Assembly (NCBI RefSeq): GCF_000759675.1
Contig: NZ_BAWM01000046.1
Span: 107,563-171,562, forward strand
Reading direction: 5' to 3'
Length of the DNA stretch: 64,000 bases
DNA from: Neobacillus niacini
Lineage (GTDB): Bacteria > Bacillota > Bacilli > Bacillales > Cytobacillaceae
Of this stretch, positions 28,083-36,100 are shown in pieces; the first letter of the stretch is position 1; every line of letters starts with the position of its first letter. The notes under the pieces are model-generated. The model saw only the letters and a list, made by a program, of their open reading frames with translations, searched no databases and had not been told where the DNA came from. Made by a program: the position numbers and the translations under genes.

Positions 28083-28414
28083 TCCTTCCCATGTAGATTT
28101 GGATTGCGCTTTTTTAGGTATTCTACCTGCGCTTTCAAGTAAGCATTTTCATCCTCTAAGCTATTAAAATTCCTTTTATTCCACTGTCCTCTTAGATCTT
28201 CAAAAGACACATTATTCCTTACTTTCTTTACCCACTCGGCAATTTGGGCATCACTCTTAATCCCAAAGCGTTCTCGAAGCTGTCGGTAGGACCAGCCCTC
28301 CTCCAGCTTCAAACGAACTACCTCACGTTTTAATTCCTCTGTATATGTACTAAATGTTTGTCCCTTTTTGGCCATAGAAAAATCCCCTCCCAGGAAGACT
28401 ATTAAGAACATCAT
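28073..28414 (-). CDS. IS3 OrfA (helix-turn-helix)
   Basis: 113 residues; AEELKREV-type N-terminus (STYTEELKREVVRLKLEEGW, SYRQLRERFGIKSDAQIAEW) gives the DNA-binding helix-turn-helix, followed by a leucine-zipper-like coiled coil (LEDENAYLKAQVEYLKKRNP). It overlaps the orfB frame. GGGAGGGGA lies before the start region on the minus strand. The formal start at 28414 may be early; MAKKGQTFSTYTEE about 13 codons in is the more usual N-terminus. Confidence 0.9.
   Translation of the reverse strand: MMFLIVFLGGDFSMAKKGQTFSTYTEELKREVVRLKLEEGWSYRQLRERFGIKSDAQIAEWVKKVRNNVSFEDLRGQWNKRNFNSLEDENAYLKAQVEYLKKRNPNLHGKEWS
28109..28115 (-). promoter_or_regulatory. Programmed -1 frameshift heptamer A-AAA-AAG
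   Basis: On the minus strand the orfA codons CTA-AAA-AAG sit on the slippery heptamer AAAAAAG. A -1 slip here joins orfA to orfB, as established for the IS150 group. Confidence 0.8.
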
Positions 28415-28449
28415 ACATGCTCTCTTTTTTTAATGTCTACCTGTAGGGG

Positions 28450-28453
28450 ATAA
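28450..28453 (+). repeat. IS3 target duplication, right copy
   Basis: ATAA, matching 27179-27182. Confidence 0.6.
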
Positions 28454-28469
28454 TACCATGCTGTATATG

Positions 28470-28485
28470 GCATCCTCCTCTTTTT
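28470..28485. terminator. Right arm of the terminator split by IS3
   Basis: GCATCCTCCTCTTTTT, the partner of 27157-27173. The T run serves plus-strand transcripts; the matching A run on the other arm serves minus-strand ones. Confidence 0.65.
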
Positions 28486-28488
28486 CAT

Positions 28489-28695
28489 TTATAAACAATA
28501 CTTTAATTCTTCCTCAGCCTCTGCAAGTGTTTTAGCGATATAAGGAACATTAAAAGCATCAATATCAGTAACATCCTCATGTAGGATAAGGTATCTTTCA
28601 ATTACCGTATCTTTTCCATCAAAATGGCTCTCAGGAATAAGCTCCTCTTTTTCATAAAACCAATTGTGTAATCCATACATCTTTTTAATTAGCAT
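28489..28695 (-). CDS. Small protein downstream of the methyltransferase
   Basis: 68 residues, MLIKKMYGLHNWFYEKEELI..., acidic, with no motif I recognise. It starts 35 bases after the methyltransferase stop with GGAGAGATAG upstream of its ATG, and ends just before the shared terminator. It is probably co-transcribed with the methyltransferase. A role in the R-M system is possible by position only. Confidence 0.6.
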   Translation of the reverse strand: MLIKKMYGLHNWFYEKEELIPESHFDGKDTVIERYLILHEDVTDIDAFNVPYIAKTLAEAEEELKYCL

Positions 28696-28730
28696 TTACT
28701 ATCTCTCCTTTAACCCAATTATGGATTCAA

Positions 28731-30068
28731 TTACTTAATCTGATTCAATACATTTATAATAGATAACCCAATAGCTTTTGCCATATTTACAGGTACGGCA
28801 TTTCCTATCTGTTTATATGCATTATTCATTGAGCAGTCAAACTCCCAACGGTCAGGAAAACTTTGAATTCTAGCATACTCCCTAACTGTGAAAGGTCTTG
28901 TTTCATCAGGGTGACATCTCTCAGTTTGTTTCTGAGCAGGTGAGCAGGTTAAGGTTAATGATGGCTCATCCCATGAAAGTCTTCTAGCCATTCCTGTCCT
29001 GCCTCCTCCTGAGTAATAGCTCTTACCCATAAAATCCTTAGCAATCTCATCAGGAAGATCTCTCCAATAGCCTCCTGGAGGTACAAGGTCTAAGACTTTC
29101 TTTTTGGACTCAGGGTACTTAGCTCCATCAGATTTAGGTACATCCTTAAGAATATCTCCAAGAGTAAGCTCATAGCCATAAGGCTGAGGTAGACAGTACC
29201 CAAAATTGTACTTTTCAACTAGGTCATTTCTAATCCCTGTCATGACTAATCTTTCTCTTTTTTGAGCTACATCATAATCTAAGGCTCTTAATACTTTCCA
29301 TTTAACTGTATAGCCAATGTCAGAGAAAACTTTGAGCATAAGAGAGAATGTCCTGCCATCATCATGATTAAGCAATCCTCTAACATTCTCAGCTAAAAAC
29401 ATTTTAGGTAGGAGCTGCTTCAAAATCTGAGCATAGTAATAAAACATTGTACCTCTAGCATCAGACAGTCCCATTTTCTTTCCTGCATAGCTGAAAGCCT
29501 GACAAGGGTATCCTCCTGATAATAGGTCAAGCTCTCCTTTAGGAATATCCACAAAGTTTCTTATACCCTGCTCTGCCACCTCAATAATGTCCTTTTCAAT
29601 AACATTCAAATTAGGTCTATTTTTTCTCAGAGTTTGACAGGCATACTTATCAATCTCTACAAGACCTTTAGAGTGAAAACCTGCCTCCTCGAGTCCAAGA
29701 GCAAGACCACCTGCTCCTGCAAAAAGCTCTACAGCAGTAAACTTCTTATGAGCCTTAATGCCTCTTACCTCTATAAAATCATGACCCTCATAGTCTCCTA
29801 CATTAATTACCTCATTCTGAGACTGCTCAACTAATGTATCTGCATCTAAAGGTAATTCAAACTGCTCAGAGTCAATAATCTCCTCAAAGTTTACATCCAA
29901 TATCTCACATAGTTTCATAGCATTGGATTTAATAGGATTAAAATTAGGAGAGAGTAGCATTGAGAGCTGATTTTTACTTATGCCCAATTGCTCCGCTAAC
30001 TGCATTTGAGTAGATATTCCATGCCTTTTCATATGTACTCTTACTTTTTCTTTGCTAATAGTATACAT
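28731..30068 (-). CDS. DNA cytosine-5 methyltransferase with N-terminal HTH
   Basis: 445 residues. Residues ~1-65 are an XRE-type helix-turn-helix (RHGISTQMQLAEQLGISKNQ, LSMLLS), as in self-regulating methyltransferases. The catalytic part has the C5 motifs in order: I AVELFAGAGGLALGLEEAGF, IV GGYPCQAFS with the catalytic Cys, VI LAENVRGLL, VIII QKRERLVMTG, then a target-recognition region, IX TVREYARIQSFPDRW and X NAYKQIGNAVPVNMAKAIG. It methylates cytosine at the site cut by the convergent endonuclease. The start is supported by GGAGGG on the minus strand. All key residues are present. Confidence 0.93.
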   Translation of the reverse strand: MYTISKEKVRVHMKRHGISTQMQLAEQLGISKNQLSMLLSPNFNPIKSNAMKLCEILDVNFEEIIDSEQFELPLDADTLVEQSQNEVINVGDYEGHDFIEVRGIKAHKKFTAVELFAGAGGLALGLEEAGFHSKGLVEIDKYACQTLRKNRPNLNVIEKDIIEVAEQGIRNFVDIPKGELDLLSGGYPCQAFSYAGKKMGLSDARGTMFYYYAQILKQLLPKMFLAENVRGLLNHDDGRTFSLMLKVFSDIGYTVKWKVLRALDYDVAQKRERLVMTGIRNDLVEKYNFGYCLPQPYGYELTLGDILKDVPKSDGAKYPESKKKVLDLVPPGGYWRDLPDEIAKDFMGKSYYSGGGRTGMARRLSWDEPSLTLTCSPAQKQTERCHPDETRPFTVREYARIQSFPDRWEFDCSMNNAYKQIGNAVPVNMAKAIGLSIINVLNQIK

Positions 30069-30071
30069 CTT

Positions 30072-30118
30072 ATAACCCTCCGATGAGTTAAAAAAATACT
30101 TAACTTTTATAGGGTTAT
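30072..30118. promoter_or_regulatory. Candidate operator of the methyltransferase gene
   Basis: ATAACCCT (30072-30079) and its inverse AGGGTTAT (30111-30118) enclose a second palindrome GTTAA-N8-TTAAC (30087-30104). The first arm overlaps the methyltransferase ribosome site. With an HTH on the methyltransferase, autorepression is a natural inference. Confidence 0.5.
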
Positions 30119-30340
30119 TATGAAGGATTGTCCAACTTTAGTCAACAATAATGAAATAGTAGAAAATAACTAGGTCACAACAATAAGTAAAGGTTTCACA
30201 GAAATTCTTTTTATTATCTATTTAATTCAAATAAATTCGAGAAGAACTGAAAAATTACCGTCAATTTAGTCAAAAAGACTGTAATTTAGGAAATTTGTTG
30301 AAATATTTTTACTTTTTATTAAAGATTTAACAATTAATAG

Positions 30341-30392
30341 TATAATAGGTATAAATTCAAAAAAATCAATTTTTCTATAATAGGTATAAATT
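30341..30392 (+). promoter_or_regulatory. 17-bp direct repeat in the Druantia-like promoter
   Basis: TATAATAGGTATAAATT occurs at 30341-30357 and again at 30376-30392, 35 bases apart, each with a TATAAT that could be a -10 box. The second ends 27 bases before the ATG at 30420. It may be a duplicated promoter or a pair of regulator sites. Confidence 0.45.
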
Positions 30393-30419
30393 AGTGAATA
30401 CATATAAAGGAGTTTTTCC

Positions 30420-33191
30420 ATGAAAACAGTAAGGAAAAATACTGTTGATTATAATCTTTGGAATAATACGTTATGCAATTACTTTTTTAATGAAAAATAT
30501 AAAAATAGAACAATGTATCTTTATGTAAATGATGATTTAATTGAAAGTCTTGGAAAAGAATTACAATTATCGAAAGAAGAAAGTATAGACGACTTTTGTA
30601 AAAGTGTTATAAGCTATGCTCGAAATGATACCAGTAGATTGTTTGAAATTGCTTATATCTATGGAAATAGGTGGTTTAAACAAGGTGCTGTTGGTCTTCC
30701 GCCTTTTATTGGAGTTTTAGCGGTGACTGTACTTGCAGCAACTAAAATGAATACAGATTTAGAAGAGGGTATTCACGGTAATAACTATTATCGACGTTTA
30801 AGGAATCTTATTCAATTGGATGGACAAGGGAAGCCCAGAGATTTTGAGAAATGCAATGAATTGTGGGAAATACTTTTACAGTGGCAGCAAAAAAACAATG
30901 GGAAATATGGATATTTAAATATTTTTAAATTTGGAACAGAGTATATAGGGTATCCGAGATCCCAATGCCTGATTAGTGATAATGAAAGAGAACTACTTTA
31001 TGATTTTTTCTTTTGGACTGGTCTAAAACCATCGGAGTCAATAACTGCTAAGCAACTCGAAGAACAATTAGATTTATATTTATATAATAAAAATAATCGC
31101 TTGTCTAGATTTTTCTTTAGAAATGAATTAAAGAATAGGGAATCAATAATTAATCTTGTTCTTTTTGAGTTAGAGAAGTGGGATGGGAATATTTCAATCG
31201 TATCCAATAGAACATATGGGGAGCAATGGGTTCATAAGGTAAATTCATACAACCTTTTTCTAAAAGTGGATATTGAAGGAACATTAAATAAAAGGGTTAA
31301 TTTAAGTTTATTTGGAGTTTTAGAGGATATTGAGTCTGAGGAAATCAATTATAAAAGCTTGGATGGATTTGAAATCATGGAAGGTGCTATTAAACGAAAC
31401 GTTAATTTTTCAAATATTAGTAGTGATTATTACTTTGAGTTGGAAGACTTAAGGATAAGAGCTAGATTTAAATCAAAGGGTACTTTTTTATTGAGAAGTG
31501 GTCTTGACAAAGGAATAAATGGATGGATAGAAAGGGAGGATATCCAATTAAACCAAAACCATTTAATATTAACCAATAGTTCTTATAAAGTAGAAAATTG
31601 GTTAAAATTAAACTCCTATAGATATAAAGAGGTTAAATTTTCAAATCAACCCAACCCTTGGAGCTTTTATGTTTTTAACCCGGAAGAGTCGCACCCAAGA
31701 AATTTAGAATTTATAGGTAGAGAAATTATCGTTTCTAAACATAATGATAAAATATCGTTTAATGGAGGGTTAAAGATACAGCATAATGAATGGTTAATGG
31801 AATACCCCCCTTTATGTATTATTGAGTGTAAGAAAAGAAGCACTGTTCTTCTAAATAATAGTCCAGTACTTTCTGTATTAGAAAATGTAGTCGAAATAGA
31901 CCTTAAAACTATTAACATAAAAGAACCTGGAATATATGAATTAAGTGTAAATAATAAGTCAAATAAATGTCTTCTTAGAAATGATTATAAAAATAGACTT
32001 TCTTTTGATTATTTTAACCTGTCAGAAAGTGTACAACATAAGGAAAAAATGACGATAGCGGGAACATATATATATGAGGATTTGGAACAACTTCCTCCAT
32101 TAATTGAGTATAAAGGGAAGGATAAAGCCAAAGTAGTCTCGGATGGACATCCATTTAACATTTCAGTTAATAAATTCGTTCATGCTCCACCTTTCAAATC
32201 TGGAAGAGATTTTAAGAATATTGGACTTGATTTAGTACATTACAATAAAGGTATTGAGAGAAAGATAGATATACTATTTGAATACCTATCTATTAGGCAA
32301 ATGGGTAACTGGAAAGTGTTTTTGGAAGCAGTAATGCAAATTTTTGGAAAAGAAAACTATCATCTAAATGCATACAAAATAAGGAAAGGTTTGTCTTCTT
32401 TAGGATTTGTTGAATTTATAAAAAAACCATTCAGTAAATCCTTTAACTGGAGGGTTATACCACCTTCTGCAGCTATTATTCCTTGCGAAACCCCTATGGT
32501 TTATTTAACTGGTGGAAGAACAAGATCATTTCTCCAGGATATTAAAAAACAAGTTCCAAAAAACATAGAAATGAAGGTCACAATACCAAAAAATGAACTT
32601 GAACCTTTATCATTTTTTATTATAGATACAGTTTCTAACAACATGGATATACTCGGTGACTTTTTGGAATCAATCAATATAAAGTTTAATATTGGAGAAG
32701 ATTATTTCGCTCATGATCTATTAAAATGCTTACCCAGTTTATCAGGAATGGTACATTCTTTGCAAATAAGAGAGAAGCCTACTTTTGGCGGCGATTGGAA
32801 TGTTGAGTCTTGGGATACAAGTTTTCACAAATGGAAAAGAGGAAATCATTACAGATTAACAAAATATAAAAATTTATTTGGGCAAGAGACATGTTTTTTT
32901 TCAGTAAATACAACACAGTTTGTAGAGATAGAAAAGGAGTTAGGTAAACTTTATTTTGCTGCTAGATGTAAACCCCCATTAAGTATATTTTTGTATGCTG
33001 ATTATGTTCTAAAGGTTAGAAAAGAGTACCACTTACCAGAATTATACGAAAGAGTTCTGGTATCCTGTTTTGGACAGTGCCCAACTTTGGAGGGAAACTA
33101 TAGAGTATATAGAAATGTACCCTATGATATCGCTCTGGTTGTTTCAGTAAGGCTTGGATTTGACCTTAATTATTTGAAAAGAGGGTTATAA
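30420..33191 (+). CDS. DruH-like protein (Druantia type III-like, first gene)
   Basis: A 923-residue, probably soluble protein with no motif I can name. The N-terminal part is helical (DDLIESLGKELQLSKEESID; ARNDTSRLFEIAYIYGNRWF), the middle (residues ~260-560) beta-rich, and the C-terminal third again mixed. The stop TAA is directly followed by the ATG of a 1882-residue DUF1998 helicase, so the two are translationally coupled. In Druantia type III a large uncharacterised protein (DruH) precedes DruE; length and order fit. AAAGGAG lies before the ATG. Identification rests on the partner, not on a motif in this protein. Confidence 0.55.
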   Translation: MKTVRKNTVDYNLWNNTLCNYFFNEKYKNRTMYLYVNDDLIESLGKELQLSKEESIDDFCKSVISYARNDTSRLFEIAYIYGNRWFKQGAVGLPPFIGVLAVTVLAATKMNTDLEEGIHGNNYYRRLRNLIQLDGQGKPRDFEKCNELWEILLQWQQKNNGKYGYLNIFKFGTEYIGYPRSQCLISDNERELLYDFFFWTGLKPSESITAKQLEEQLDLYLYNKNNRLSRFFFRNELKNRESIINLVLFELEKWDGNISIVSNRTYGEQWVHKVNSYNLFLKVDIEGTLNKRVNLSLFGVLEDIESEEINYKSLDGFEIMEGAIKRNVNFSNISSDYYFELEDLRIRARFKSKGTFLLRSGLDKGINGWIEREDIQLNQNHLILTNSSYKVENWLKLNSYRYKEVKFSNQPNPWSFYVFNPEESHPRNLEFIGREIIVSKHNDKISFNGGLKIQHNEWLMEYPPLCIIECKKRSTVLLNNSPVLSVLENVVEIDLKTINIKEPGIYELSVNNKSNKCLLRNDYKNRLSFDYFNLSESVQHKEKMTIAGTYIYEDLEQLPPLIEYKGKDKAKVVSDGHPFNISVNKFVHAPPFKSGRDFKNIGLDLVHYNKGIERKIDILFEYLSIRQMGNWKVFLEAVMQIFGKENYHLNAYKIRKGLSSLGFVEFIKKPFSKSFNWRVIPPSAAIIPCETPMVYLTGGRTRSFLQDIKKQVPKNIEMKVTIPKNELEPLSFFIIDTVSNNMDILGDFLESINIKFNIGEDYFAHDLLKCLPSLSGMVHSLQIREKPTFGGDWNVESWDTSFHKWKRGNHYRLTKYKNLFGQETCFFSVNTTQFVEIEKELGKLYFAARCKPPLSIFLYADYVLKVRKEYHLPELYERVLVSCFGQCPTLEGNYRVYRNVPYDIALVVSVRLGFDLNYLKRGL

Positions 33192-36100
33192 ATGAATGAT
33201 GTTTACAGGATATTTAATAATTTATTAGATACCTTTATTAAATATATGGATAGTCCGTTTGCTCTCGGTCATGAAAAATTGACCCAGGAGAGAGAAGAAT
33301 TATTAAGAAAGCAAGGAAATATTTATCAGTTCCCATACATCGAAGCAATGCCTCCCTATGTTTCATCAGATTGCAATGTAAATCAAATGTGTGAAAAAAT
33401 AGGATGGTCAAATGATTTCGGGGAATTCACAAGCAATGGTTTGTTTTCCAAAAGTCATAAATTACATTTACACCAATTTAAAGCTTTTGAACAAGTTTTA
33501 AACCACAAAAAAAACATAGTTGTCACTTCTGGTACAGGGTCAGGTAAAACAGAAAGTTTTCTCTTACCCTTAATTGCATCTATATTAGAAGAGTCTAAGA
33601 AATGGAGTGCTCCTAAAAAGGAAAATGATCATAACGTATGGGATACATCAAATGAATGGAATTATAAAAGAGAACATGAGAAAAGAACTGCGGCAGTAAG
33701 AGGATTAATTTTATACCCATTAAATGCTTTAGTTGAAGATCAGTTGGTACGTTTAAGGAGGGCTTTGGATAGCGATGCAGCCAGAAACTGGTTAGGTGAT
33801 AACAGAAATGGTAACCGTATTTACTTCGGTAGATACACAGGGAAAACTCCAGTAGCAGGACAACCACATGGAAATAAATTAAAGAAAATGAAAGGCTTTA
33901 TCCAAAACTTTTATAGGAAACAAATAGGACTTAGAGAATATTATGAGAACTTGATAGGATCATTGAACGGGAATGTAAAGCCAGAGGTCAAACAAAAGAT
34001 AATACTAGAATTGCAAGATGAGTTGGGCGTTGATTATCTTATGAGTGAACCCTGGGATAACGATAAGTTACACGAAATTAAAAAAAATTTAATCGAAAAA
34101 AGGAATGAGAAACTAGCTTTTATTTCACAAACAGATGGAGCTGAACTCATTTCAAGATGGGATATGCAGGAGTACCCACCCGATATTTTGATTACTAACT
34201 TCAGCATGCTTAACATTATATTGACTAGAAGTATTGAGCAAAAGATATTTGAAAAGACAAGAGAATGGTTGCAAGAGGACTCTTCTAATGTTTTCTATAT
34301 TGTTTTGGATGAACTTCATACTTACCGTGGTACTGCAGGAACAGAGGTTTCCTATGTCATTAAATCACTGTTGAACCGTTTAGGGCTTACTCCAGATAGT
34401 CCTCAACTTAGAATTTTGGCAACTTCAGCTTCATTAGATGAAAGCGGAAAACAGTTTTTGGAGGATTTTTTCGGTGTTCCAATAAACAATTTTGAAATTA
34501 TAAACGGGGAACGTACATCAGAAGAAATATATCCTAAGGTAGATCGTTTTAGTTCACTTAAACGTGAATTTGCGGAGTACTTTACTAATAGTAGACAAGA
34601 CATTAAAAATGCAATAAACCAATTATGTACAGCGTTAGGGAAACAATTTCATTCGGAACATGCGGAACAGTCCTTATTCAACTTGTTGTATGAATCGGGA
34701 GCTCTACATGCTTTTATAAAACATACTAAAAAGCCAGTTTCAATCACTGAGTTAAATAGACGTATGTTTGGGGAAGCAAATATTGAAGCAGCTGCAGGTC
34801 TTCTACATGCAATAATTAATTCACGTAGTAATGGAGAAGTCGTTGTTCCTATTCGAGCTCATCTTTTCTTTAAAAACTTCCAAGGCTTATGGGCATGTAC
34901 AAATAAAAATTGTACTGAGGTTGATCCAAGGTTTCAGTTTGAAGGGCGTTCAATCGGAAAGCTTTATTCCCAACCAAAAATTCAATGTAATTGTGGATCT
35001 AAAGTATTAGACTTGTATTATTGCCAAAATTGTGGGGATGTATTCTTAGGAGGGTTTAAGTCTGCCAACCAAGATAACCTGAATCTTAGTTACCAACTAA
35101 GTGCAGAATATGACGATTTAGAAAAGCTGCCGGATAAGTTGCCGCCTGTAAAGAGGTATGGGCATTATGCATTGTTCTGGCCGTCTTTAAACATTGATGA
35201 TGACATGAAAAAGAAGTGGTCTAGGAAATTAGATCCTCCTAATCAAGACAAAAAGCTAACATTAGGGTGGGTAAAAGGCTTCTACGAATCTAAGATTTCC
35301 CAACTTACAGTTGATCAATATACGAAGAAACCCAATTCATACGTATATACAATTAATGGAGATGAAGAATACGCAAATAAAATGCCTGCATTTCCAACAA
35401 AATGCCCACACTGTGCAGATGATTGGGAGATAAGTGGAAAATTTGCAAAAGGTGAACCACTATATAGTACAAAACGAACGCGTTCACCTATAAGAGGACA
35501 ACGAACTGGTTTCGATACAATTGCTCAAATAATGTTAGACGCATTAATGAGAGAATTGCCTATGGATGAGAAACCAAAAGCTGTTTTGTTTTCAGACAGT
35601 AGGCAGGATGCAGCTAAACTTTCAGCTAAAATTGAATTAAACCATTATTACCATTTGCTACGACATGTTGTAGTGAAAGCCCTAAATGAATCTAACCAAG
35701 GCCTAAGAATATATTTAAAGAGATTACAAAACCAACCCTTAACTGTCGAAGAAGAGAAAGTAGCAGATAACTTCTGGGAAACAGAGTATGATAAGGTCCG
35801 ATTACTAGAGGATTACTTTTCAGGAAGGAGATTACCTAATCAAAAACAAACAGAAGTTGAAAAAATTATAGCTGATGCTAATAAACCAGTACAGCTTAAA
35901 GAAATATGGTGGGATATTGAAAAAGCATTTATAAAGGTGGGGATTAATCCTGCTGGTCCTGAAAAGAAGGTTTCTAAGTATGAGGATGTACTTTGGAAAA
36001 ATCTTTACGATTGGCCTACTCTTGGGCAACCAACCCCTCTTCAAATTAACCCTAATGAGGAAAATCGAAAATGGTTGAGTGATAGAATTAAAGAGATGTT

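Larger units (their letters stand above)
27183..28449 (-). mobile_element. IS3-family (IS150-group) insertion sequence
   Basis: About 1267 bases with imperfect inverted ends (CCCTGTCAAGTAGACAAT at left; CCCCTACAGGTAGACATT read inward at right), flanked by ATAA. It has orfA and orfB in overlapping frames with a slippery site, so it looks complete. It sits in the loop of the hairpin between the R-M genes. Confidence 0.88.
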
